DNA of 64,000 nucleotides from NCBI RefSeq assembly GCF_020382885.2, contig NC_058497.1, positions 17,476,330 to 17,540,329 of the forward strand, read 5' to 3'. The notes beneath the pieces are model-generated. The model was not told the DNA's origin. It searched no databases and was given only the letters and a program-made list of their open reading frames with translations. Within the stretch, counting starts at the first letter, position 1, and each line of letters begins with the position of its first letter. Both the position numbers and the translations under genes were made by a program. Source of the stretch: Scatophagus argus. Lineage: Eukaryota; Chordata; Actinopteri; Scatophagidae. This document shows, piece after piece, positions 24,979 to 36,045 of this stretch.

Positions 24979-27900
24979 ATGCATGAGCTGAAGAGAGCTG
25001 TGGTCTTATCTGTGTTTGTTCTCTACATGAACACAGTTTCTGGCTGTAAACTGCTTGGGAGGTTTAACATGCCAAGTTTGTTCGAGCAGGGAGACATAAT
25101 GATTGGAGGGATTTTCCCAGTTTTCAATAAAGAGATAATTAGCACTTTTACTTTCAGTAGCGAGCCACCTCGAGTGAAGTGTGCAGGGTAAGTTTTAAGC
25201 CATCTGACTTTTGCATATTCCATATGTGTTACTCTACTCTTGTCTTACAAACTTGCTATTGTATTAACATGTACAGCAGCAAGGCTGCAAACTTACAGCC
25301 TATTTCAATCATGGAAACCTTTTTAGATTTGACCTGCGTGCTTTTCGGTGGACTCAAGTGATGATATTTGCAATTGAAGAAATCAACAAAGATCCTGCTC
25401 TCCTGCCAAACATATCTCTTGGCTATAGAATCCTTAACTCTTGTGCATCTCCTACAAATACATTACGTGCTGCACTAATGCTGGCTAGTAGATCAGAAGA
25501 GGTAGACCTGACTTCCCCTTGTCCTCCTGCTATATCTGCCCTCATAGCAGAGTCAGGATCATCTCAGTCTCTAGCTGTGGCTGGAACTCTTGGGCCATTT
25601 CAAGTGCCAGTAGTAAGTGTTTAAATGTTTAAATGGTGTTTAATTGCATTAGTAATCTGTGATATCTGATGCTTTTGTCACGCTTGTTCTGTGACATTTT
25701 ATTTAGACTTTCTTTGGTGCTCTTTTTCTAGGTAAGTTACTTCTCAACATGTGCCTGCCTGAGTGATAGAACTAAATATCCTACATTTTTTCGAACAATC
25801 CCCAGCGATTATTTCCAGGCAAAAGCTTTGGCAGCTCTGGTCCAACGTTTTGGCTGGGAGTGGGTCGGGGCCATACAGTCAGACAATGACTACGGACGAA
25901 ACGGGATCACGGCTTTTACTCAAGAGGTTAAAAAGCTTGGAGTTTGTGTTGCATTTGTTGGGACAATTTTACGTACGTACAGTATGGATAAAATTCTGGC
26001 TGTTGTGGAAATGATCAAGCAGTCAACTGTCAAAGTCATTCTTGCTTTTGTTCCAGAGGGTGACTTTTACCCTTTGATGAAAGAGGTTGTGAAACAGAAC
26101 ATTACAGGAATTCAGTGGATTGGCAGTGAGGCCTGGATAACAGCAGCTCGACCCTCCACGCCTGAAATATACCAAGCTTTTGGGGGAGCCTTAGGGTTTG
26201 TGGTGCAGAAGATGGCTATTCCAAATCTAAAATCATTTCTTACAGGCATTAGCCCTTATTCCAATCCAAGTGCTGCCTTTGTGATGGATTTTTGGGAGAT
26301 TATGGTCGGCTGTAAACCAGTTTCACCTGGGGAGCACACAGATGCTCAAATATGCACAGGCAATGAGACATTAATGAATTCCCAGCATGTGTTCTTTAAT
26401 GTCACACAGCTCAGAGTGTCCTATAACGTGTATAAAGCAGTTTATGCCATTGCACATGCTCTTCATCAACTGATTTTCTGCCAGTCACCGGGAGAAAAAA
26501 CAGTGAGGCCTTGTTTGAATGTATCAGAAATTCAGCCCAAAGAGGTGAGAAATATTCAAAATAAAATATGTCCAATTATCTGCAAATAAATGAAACTAAA
26601 TGGATATATCCATGTAGATGTTTCTAAGCATTCAATGTGATGTCAATTCTATTTCTTTTCCTAGATCACTGATCATCTGCAGAGGGTGAATTTTAGGAAT
26701 CAGTTTGGGGATAATGTGTTCTTTGATGTCAATGGTGACCCTCCTGCTTCTTATGATATAATTAACTGGCAGCTGATTGATGGACAAGTGCAGCATGTCA
26801 CGCTGGGTCACTTTTCTTCTGCTGCTCATGGTGATCATATGCTGAGCATCCAAGAGGAAGAAATTGTGTGGAGGACAGGAAAAATGGTAATTGTGAAGGC
26901 TTTGTCTTTTATGCAGTAAGTTTGTAGAATGTGAGCCATAATATAAGATCAAGTGAATCTAGTTGTACTATTGTTCATTTTTTAATTTTTTGTCCCCCTC
27001 AGGTTCCGACATCAGTGTGCTCTAACGTTTGTCCAGTAGGAACCAGGAGAGCACAAATAAAGGGAAAACCCATCTGCTGTTTTGACTGTGTCACATGTGC
27101 TGATGGAACTATAGCTAATTCAACAGGTATCAAAAGAGTGTATGCCACAAGAACAAACATCAACAATCCAGTATCATAGAATTAAATCTGTTTTGTATTT
27201 TAACAGGTGCAGCCGACTGCACACCCTGTCCACAGGAATACTGGTCCAATGAGAGGAGGGATGAATGCATTCCTAAAGCTATTGAGTTCCTGTCATATCA
27301 TGAGCCAATGGGAATAGCTGTGACAGTAGTGTCCCTGTTAGGGGCCTCCCTGTCGCTGGTCACGATGATGGTCTTTATCCGCTTCAGAGAAACTCCTGTG
27401 ATAAAGGCCAGCAACTCTGAGCTGAGCTGTTTCCTGTTGTTTTCTCTTTTCTTGTGCTTTCTCTGTCCCCTTACTTTCATCGGCAGACCCACAGTCTGGA
27501 CATGCATGCTGCGCCACACAGCTTTTGGTGTAACATTTGCACTTTGTATTTCCTGCATCTTGGGGAAAACTATTGTTGTTGTTACAGCTTTCAAAGCCAC
27601 ATTTCCTGGCAACAAAGTTGCTGAAAAGTTTGGTCAGGCACAGCAAAGGATCATCGTTTGCTTCTGCACATTGATTCAAATAGTAATATGTGTGTTGTGG
27701 CTGAAGTTAAACCCACCTTTCCCAGACATGGTTTTCAAATACAGCAACAAGAAGATTGTTTTAGAATGCAACACAGGTTCTGAGGCTGCTTTCTATGTGG
27801 TGCTGGGGTACATAGGGATCCTTGCAGTAATATGCTTGGTCCTGGCATTTCTGGCAAGGAATTTGCCTGATAACTTTAATGAAGCCAAATTTATCACATT

Positions 27901-28126
27901 CAGCATGCTGATATTCTGTGCTGTGTGGATTACTTTTATCCCAGCATATGTCAGCTCTCCAGGAAAGTTCACCGTAGCTGTGGAAACATTTGCGATTTTG
28001 TCGTCGGCATTTGGCTTATTACTTAGCATTTTTGCACCAAAATGTTACATAATACTGATCAAGCCACATAAAAATACTAAGAAACATGTCATGGGAAATA
28101 ACTGGAATAAAAAGAATATTTCTTAA
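24979..28126 (+). CDS. V2R/OlfC-type receptor, gene E (six exons, intact)
   Basis: Exons 24979-25187, 25327-25612, 25732-26544, 26665-26886, 27003-27126 and 27207-28126 give 857 residues. The signal peptide is [18 protein letters not shown]. The flytrap domain includes [20 protein letters not shown], then [16 protein letters not shown] (probable ligand-contact loop by family position) and [11 protein letters not shown]. The linker has [11 protein letters not shown] and [17 protein letters not shown]. The seven-helix exon is typical but keeps [20 protein letters not shown] and [12 protein letters not shown], unlike genes 1, 2 and D. The tail is [10 protein letters not shown]. Poly(A) signals lie at 28518-28523 and 28647-28652. 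The sister gene E' is near-identical from exon 2 to just before the stop. Confidence 0.93.
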
Positions 28127-29076
28127 TTTGTGCTAATGTACTGCAGAACCAGTAGTATATGAATTTAACAAGATTTAAAAGATTTTAGATAGAAGATTTA
28201 TTAAGAATTAAACAAGTTATAATGCAAATAACTTTTATTTTGCTGTACAACCCAGTGTTGTGCAAGGACAAAAAAATACCTTAATCCTTAACAGAGTTTT
28301 AATCCTTAAGTCTAATTTACTTAATTGATGCCACAAAATATTACATTAAGGATACCCAAAAAGTCCTGTAGTTAAAATGCACAAAAAATATTGCATATTT
28401 GCTGTCCCCAAATACATAAATTACCAATTACCTGTTCTTTATTGAATATTTGTTGTATCATTGTAATTTTATTTCACAAAAACAACCGAAATGATGTGTT
28501 ATGTCTTCACTATTTTTAATAAATGATCTTCCCTGTGTGTAGTGATTGATGTTATAATTGTTTATTAATCTGTTTATGAATGACTTCTATTTAGGGAAAC
28601 ATTTTGATAAATTAGGTGTATGTATTCTTTGGTGGAAAATTAAGAAAATAAAGAGTTTGTGGAAAAAGAAGAAACCGTCCAAATGTATTTTATTTTAGCT
28701 CTTGCAAGAGGACTGAAACCAACAATGTGGCAATAAGCGCTCTGGAAGGAGACAGTCCTGAGAGTGACCTTGGCTGCATGTTCATATGAAACAGCTCACA
28801 GAAAAGGTGATAACACTTACAAAAAACAATTCATGGATGGTATTATACTGGCAGTCAAAAAAGCATACTATTTTATTTTAATGCAAACCATATGCCGTAT
28901 GATAACTTTTCCCCCTACATATTTAATGTCCATAAGTACAAATATTCAGACACTGTGTAAAACATATATGAAATAGATGTTAAGGTGTTGGAATTTTTCA
29001 AAATACATTTGTATATGCAGCATAGTATCATTGGTTGCATCATCAAAGAAAACTGTTCCAAAGCATTTAAGTTTGC
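28127..29076. other. convergent spacer between E and A
   Basis: 3' flanks of two genes facing each other. There are poly(A) signals for E at 28518 and 28647 and a minus-strand one for A (TTTATT) at about 29076-29081. No other feature is seen. Confidence 0.45.
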
Positions 29077-29184
29077 TTTATTATATTTTCAGCATTATGT
29101 TTACTAGTTCAAATGGCCACAGTTTGATTGAAATGACTTCCTCATGCATGGAAATTCAACAACATGTGTAATGTACTCTCATTT

Positions 29185-32100
29185 TTATCTTTGCATCATG
29201 TTTTTCTTGGTGTTTTTTTCTGGTTTCAGAATTATTATACAGCATTTTGGGAAAAAAATGCAAAAAAGGAGACCAAAAGCTGAAGCTAAGATAGCAAAAA
29301 TATGGACCGCCACTGTGTATTTCCCAGCTGTGCTCACATAAACTGGGATAAAAGTAATCCAGACTGCAAAGAATATCAGCATGCTGAATGTGATGAACTT
29401 TGCCTCGTTAAAATTATCTGGTAGCTTCCGAGCCAAAAATGCCATCAGGAAACACATGCAGGCCAGGATGCCAATGTATCCAAGAACACACCAGAAGCCA
29501 ACCTCTGAACCGGGAACACACTCGATGATGATGATAGCACTGTGGTAACCTGTGTTGTTATTGGCATGAGGTGGACTGGTGAGCAGCCAGATAAGACAGA
29601 TTATTACCTGAGTGGAGGGAAAAATAGGATGATCATTTTAAGGTGACAAAGTTGAATGAACATTTATCAACTTAACTTATGGCAAGTATTTCTACCTGAA
29701 CTGCTGTTCCTAAAAGTGCACTGGCCCTCTGTTGGTTGGGTCCAAACCATTTCATGACATTGCTCCCTGGCAGTGTGGATCTAAATGCCATTAGAACCAC
29801 TATAGTCTTGGCCAGTAAACATGAAATGCACAGAGCAAAACTGATCCCAAATGCTGGGTACCTGATACGGCAAAGCCAGTCTGAAGGCTCACCAATGAAC
29901 AACAGACCAACAAGGAAGCAGACAGCAAGAAACAGCAAGAGAAGGAAGCTCAGTTCCATATTGTTGGCCCGAACAAGTGGTGTGTCTTTGTATGTAAAGA
30001 ATATGGCCAGAATGGAGAGGGAAATACAAGCTCCAAGGACGGATACAGCACAAAGCACACCACCCATCAGCTCATGGAAAGACAGGAACTCAACCGTCTT
30101 TGGGATGCAGAGATTTCTTGCTTGATTGGGCCACGTGTCCTTTGAGCAGCGTGAGCACTCTAAAGAATCTATAGACACCAGAAGAGGACTTTTTAGTTTG
30201 GAGATGCTACATTTACATAGAAGCACAACAATTTATATATGGGTAACATAGAAGAAAAAATGACAGAAGACCACAAACCAGTCTTATTGCTAACTTCTCC
30301 TTCAGCACAGGGGACACAGTCAAAACAGCAGATGGGTTCCCCCTTTCTCCTGCCGATGCGAGAGCCTGGAGGGCAACTCTCACTGCATACAGAGCGGGAG
30401 GCCTGAGAGGCAAATTTCAGCCACTCAGAAAGACTCTGATTTCAACCAGTATCCACCACTGACACTGCTGTGTTATGCAATACTGGTCTTTGCAGACTAT
30501 TTCAGATACAGACTAAAATGTTATGGAAATCGAATTTAATGTGATTTATAAAAGCTACATTTTTGCAACTAAAACTGAATATAATTCTGTGACCGAGCAT
30601 GTAATGTAATAAATAATCAACACAATTGTGGTGTAAGAATACTGTGATACTTGTTACACAATGGATGAACTCTTTTAATCCCCACATAATGAAAAGAGAA
30701 CTGTTTATCAAGCCTGTGTCAGATGTAACTTATGTACTGTAATTATTCTAAAACTGTCAACAAAATGTTGGGTTAATAATGGGATTTATGAAGATGCACA
30801 GGTAATTGATGTAACTATCAGCTTGAGCAGTTAAATTTGAAGGTAACATTTTCTCAAAAATAAGTATATTGCACGCTAATAAAAACAAATTTGCTGATGT
30901 GTTTATCAACAGTACATACAACAGTCGAAGAGGTGAACACGGCCTCAAGCCCTTTTGCAGAGAACACACCTGTTTCCCAATAGGCCACTGTATCACTGTG
31001 TCATTTATGACCAGACTGCGTCCAGTAGGTGAGGAGGCATGATAGAAGCCTACTTTTACCAAGTGTAATGAGCCATCAGGCCTCTTTTGCCAGTTCATAA
31101 GATCATAATAAGCAATGGGGTCACCGTTTTGATCAAAGTTGACTTTCTCCCCCAGTGCAGAGAAATTAGCATGCTTCATGTAGTAGATAAGCTGAGGGAA
31201 TAAGGAAAACAAAAAACCATGATGGATATGACTTTCTCATCTCATCAAGTTTTTACTTAAATATAATATTTAATGCACAACTAGTCTCACCTGCCAAGGT
31301 TTAAAATCTTTGGGGTCTGCACAGGTACCATTAAGAAAAGGCCCCTGTCCAACTTTGCAGTTACTCATGTCTTGCAAAGCATGGGCCACCAGATACACAG
31401 CCTTGTAGACATTATAGGACACTCTTAGCTGTGTCACATCGGAATAAGGAGAGTAAACATTATTTAAATCCTCCTTCCCTTTACATGGCGATCTGTCAAG
31501 GTAACTGTCGACCCCGTGAGAGTGGCTGTTCACTGACCCGTTCAGTTGACAGTTAAACAGCTCTTCCCAAAACTCTGCCAGGAATGCTGATTCATGAATA
31601 TCGGATGGTCTGAGACTAGTGAGGTGTTGTTTCAGCCCTGGAATCACATCAGCTCTCCGGATGGCGAATCCAAGTGTTCCCTTTAGGAGGTCCCCAAACT
31701 TTTCCCAGAGTGATCTGGCAGTGGACCAAGCCTCACTGGCGATCCACTGCAAACCAGTTATATTTCGATGTCGAATCTCTCTCAGAATACCCTGCATCTC
31801 TGATTCACCAGAGAAGTTAATGATGACCTTTGAGGACGCTGTCTAAATTGTGAAAATGTACGTATATATAATTAATACAATTTAAACTGTTAAACAACTT
31901 TAATTAAAGGGTCAGCTCACCCTTAAATGAAACACATTTTTTCCTATTACCTAAGATGTTACTTGTCAATCTGTCTAGAATGTTTTGGTGTGAGTTGTCA
32001 AGTTTTGGAGATGCTTGCCAAAGAAATGCGTTCTTGCTAATATAATCCAACTTCATGGCACTCAGCTTTTGGTGCTCAAAGCAGCAAAATGATAAAATAA

Positions 32101-34681
32101 ATGAGTAAATTGAAGAAAAAAAAAAAGCAACTCAACAGCAATGTCTCTTTTCAGAAAGCATGACCTGTTTAATCAAGGTAAACTGCACACAGTCTTTGTG
32201 TGCAGTTTAACATGGGAACTAGCATTACAGCCCAGCCAAGACGGACGCCATTAATGTTACACAGGTTTCCACAGGTCCACTTCTTTCCGTGATATGGTGC
32301 AGTTTGGTTGAAAGAAAACAGTTCCTCCATGAACCAGCTGACAACAAGGTCTGTAGATTCCTTGGACTGACAAGGTCATGATCTTGTTTTTCAGATATAT
32401 TTTTTTCTAAGTGAACCATCTAGTTCCATTATGTTCAAGAGAAGACAGGCAGTTCTGCAGCCAGTATCTCCAAAACATGGTTGCTCACACCAAAGCACAT
32501 AAGATGGATAAACGGCATTATAGATAAGAGGAAAATATGTATTTTTCAGTTGGACCTATAGTTTCTAAGAAATATTATTCATATTCAACCACTTATAATT
32601 GCCTCATACAGATTGTAACACTTTTACTTGCTGCACCAATTAATATGTTTATGATTAGCCACATGTACAAGGGATGCAAAAACAAATTTATCAATAATAA
32701 GTCAAAAAAAGTCCAGTGTATCAGCAGGAAATGTTTAAATGTTGAGAAATTGTGTCAGAGAGGTACTGAATTACTTTTACGGCTATTCAACAGAACAAAA
32801 TTTGTCATTTTATCATACAGAAACATGACACCTGAACATCATTAAAAGTAAAGGAAGCAAAGGACAATGTTCCTGAGAATAAAATTTGCTTGTAGTGACT
32901 AAAATTATACCCTGGAATTCATTCACACCAACTATGATTTATCCCTCTGACAATGTAAATATCAAATGTTTTATATTACTAGCTTGATAAATGTAGTATT
33001 TATTGCAGGTGGGGATGACATTTTGTCTGCTGTGTATGTATGACACATTTTTAAATACCTGAATAACATCCAGGAGCTCATCTAGAGCCTGCTGACTCAG
33101 GACAACAGGGTAGAAATGAGTGTAGGCAGCACATACACCATACTGCATTGACTCTTGCAGGAACAGCTGGATGGCAAATCGGGCGTAATCAGATTCCACC
33201 CCAATCACTCCCACCCAGGTCCAGCCAAAATAGCTAACCAGCCGGGCCAGAGCTCTGACCTGGAAGGCATCACTAGGCATGGTGCGCATGAATGAGGGGA
33301 ATTCCCTTTGGTTACTCAGACAGCTGCAGGAGGCAAAGTAGCTCACCTGGTTTCATAGCAAACAATAGTTAAACTTCTGCACAATTTGGCTCACTGAAAA
33401 GGCTGTTCAACAAGCATCAGATTTCATCAAACAATACGACTGTCTTCACACGCATTCAGTGACTCGAAATTTTCCCTGTACTTTAAATGGAAAAGGAGAT
33501 GGATTCTTGTGACTTAATTACTACTGAGATGTAAAAATGGAAAATGATTCTGTACTGATTTTAAAATATGGACTTTGATACTTTTTCAAAGCATAATGGT
33601 GGTACATTTTCAAACAAAGCATTTTACATTTAAAAGTCCATTAGTAGTCCAACGGAAACATAAAATCTTTGTCCAGTGAAAAACTTATTCCAATTATTTT
33701 AATTCAATTATTTTACATTGAAAGATTTAGTGTTTCTCTGTTGGTTGAGAAAATCCTGCTAGTTAAATAAACCATTTTAACAACTCTTATCTGAAATGCC
33801 TTATCACAAAGCTGAAATAGGGCTCTTGTATCATTTTGCAATGGTGTGGTCCTACATTATTATCAAGAAATCACGAAAGCCTGATTCAACATTACAAAAC
33901 ACATATTATTAACATTATCACGACAAAAGAACTCAGGCAGGAAGTCTCACCAGAGGGATATGGAAAGACCCCAGACTTCTTAGCAGAGCCATGGACACCC
34001 CAGAGGCAGCATCTCCTATGATAACAGGGGACACAGTCTTTTGTATGGCAGCACAGCCTAAATTAGAGCCAGTGCTACTTTTTAGACTTTTCTCTGTTTT
34101 GTTCACATTGTCAGCTCTGGAGACTCTCTCCGGCTGGCCATTCACCAGCAGCAAAGATGCTCTCAGGGACACAGGTATGTCATCACAGCTGTCATGTATG
34201 TGGAAACCCAACTTGAGTTGTGGCAGGAGGTCACTGCGCTGGTTGATCTCTTTGATGGCAAAAGTCATGGTTTGCATCCATCGCAAGGCACGAGAGCTGA
34301 AACTGCCAAAGTGAAAAGCAATTCATCACACAGCACAAGCACATAAATGTATATTAAAGTACCAGAAACAAAATTTCAATAAAATCCAATAAAATGAACT
34401 TAAATCTACTGTGTACTACACAAGCCAGCTGCTATGAAAAACAGAGTAATCACTTACTACTTATACATATACGGTTTTGGTTTTGTTTTGTATGTTGGAA
34501 GAGATGACACAGGGCTGTAATGTAGAGGGAATAAGCCCCCTATTACCACATCTCCATCTTCATAAAGACTGTTTTTCTCCTCTGCCCCCATGAAAACACA
34601 GTTATCCAGAGAAGCAGCTAAACCAGTTCCTCCCCCATAAAGAGAAAGAAAAATAAGAAGCTTTGTCGCTGTCATTGCCAT
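29185..34681 (-). CDS. V2R/OlfC-type receptor, gene A (eight exons, intact)
   Basis: On the minus strand, exons in order are 34681-34458, 34302-33951, 33346-33059, 31842-31291, 31191-30970, 30402-30279, 30168-29696 and 29607-29185, giving 885 residues. The signal peptide is [20 protein letters not shown]. The flytrap domain includes [17 protein letters not shown] and [12 protein letters not shown]. The linker has [11 protein letters not shown] and [17 protein letters not shown]. The helices carry [20 protein letters not shown] and [18 protein letters not shown]. Two introns are extra: one splits exon 3 (after ELLDVIQ) and one splits the seven-helix exon inside helix 5 (after GTAVQ), both phase 0. 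Exon 2 is long because of a Ser/Asn/Lys-rich insertion. Paralogues B and C share the helix-5 intron. Confidence 0.92.
31904..32562. mobile_element. non-autonomous DNA transposon (MITE-like) in gene A intron 3
   Basis: The ends are imperfect inverted repeats: the left end TTAAAGGGTCAGCTCACCC with ACACATTTTTTCC, and the right end GGAAAATATGTATTTTTCAG with TTGGACC. The interior wording (ACAGTTCCTCCATGAACCAG, TCTAGTTCCATTATGTTCA) is a familiar teleost element. No transposase is encoded. A perfect 12-base inverted repeat lies inside at 32180-32208. It sits in the extra intron that splits exon 3. Confidence 0.6.
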
Positions 34682-35977
34682 CTTTGGCCCAGGTTTGAGG
34701 GAAAGCTCCAATTAAAGTTAAAGGTAAAGTCAAATGTTTAATGGCTAAATAAAAAATAGCTGCTGTTTCTTGTCATATACAAAAGCATTATGATATTTCA
34801 GGACACAGCTGATTTATATGCTGTGCTTAGCACTCACAAAGGTGAGAGGAGTGCCCAGATACACTAGTTGTGACATCACTAACATAACAGGAGGGTTAAG
34901 GAAAGAACATGTGTTCATATGGTAGGGCGAATACAGTACCCTCAATGAAAAACTACATTCATAGTCATCTCTTTAGTTTTCTTTGCGCTGAAGTTGTAGT
35001 CATACAACACAATTTAAGTTCTTGAGCCCTTTGAAGGATCTGTATACATTTGCACTGGATATTAAAGTGGGCTAAACAGTGTATAGTATAAAGAAATTGA
35101 CTTGACTTTGCTAGTGGATAGGGCTTCTGGGCCTTCGTTCATCTTGGTGAAATGTACATTATTTCAGCACTGCTAGTTTTCCTTTAGCAGTCTGGATTCA
35201 TTCTTAAAACGGAACGCATGTTCTCAGAATTGAAGGCCTGCTAGTTAGACTCTATTATGTCTCTGTATTGTTTCTTAGCATGTTAGCATGTCTGGGTTTC
35301 CTGTATTTGTCCACATTGCCAGAGTTGGGAGATTTGCAGAAGAGGGAACAAGATAAGGCCTTACACATGGTGTATACTATCTTTCTCAAGAAAAGCTCAC
35401 CTCACCTTTAATAAACAGTTTGTTGTTGTTGTTGCTGCTTTTCCGGTATGCCTGAATTCAGAAATTCGTATGTTAAGTAAAGCACATTAAATGCTGTGTA
35501 AGCTGCTACATTGATGTAGCACTTTAAGACATGCCTTTCATTCAGCCATTTATACACAGTGATGGATGCAAGATACCATGCACCTACCAGTGTTCAGGCC
35601 CTGGTCTGTGAGCAACATGAGTTTCAGTTTGTCTTTCCCAAGTACACTTTTACATGTAGACAGGAGGAACTGGAGATTAAACCACCAACCCTTTGATTAA
35701 TGGACCCACTTGTGCTGAATGGTACATTCATTCCTTGAAGCAGCTCAGTACAGTGCAAAATGCAACACAAATGCCATAATCAATGCCATTGCACCCCACG
35801 ACATCAGACATTTCTGTCATGGAAATGTGAAAGTTTTGAATATGTTCTCTTTTTGAATTTTATGAAACTTATTTTTTGTGATTCAATCTACTTGAACAAA
35901 TAGGGCGGTACTGCTGATATCCAACCCACTGTCAGTCAGTCATTCATAAGATGAAAGAATAATAACATCAGATACTG
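34682..35977. other. divergent spacer between A and G
   Basis: Contains the promoters of two head-to-head genes. No TATA box is clear for A. A dispersed repeat lies at 35550-35715. No exon or RNA gene is seen elsewhere. Confidence 0.45.
35550..35715. repeat. teleost dispersed repeat fragment
   Basis: The phrases TTTATACACAGTGATGGATG and GACAGGAGGAACTGGAGATT with AAACCACCAACC recur in a well-spread fish repeat, recognised by wording only. The family name is unknown to me. Confidence 0.4.
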
Positions 35978-35984
35978 TATATAA
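35978..35984 (+). promoter_or_regulatory. TATA-like element of gene G
   Basis: TATATAA lies 68 bases before the ATG at 36046. A CT then GT microsatellite (36001-36036) fills the space between, so it would be in the 5' leader. Confidence 0.45.
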
Positions 35985-36000
35985 CTTGCTTTAATTCCTT

Positions 36001-36001
36001 G

Positions 36002-36036
<35 letters not shown>
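36001..36036. repeat. CT/GT microsatellite in the leader of gene G
   Basis: A run of CT repeats followed by GT repeats, ending ten bases before the predicted ATG. Confidence 0.8.
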
Positions 36037-36037
<1 letters not shown>

Positions 36038-36045
36038 CTTTGGGG

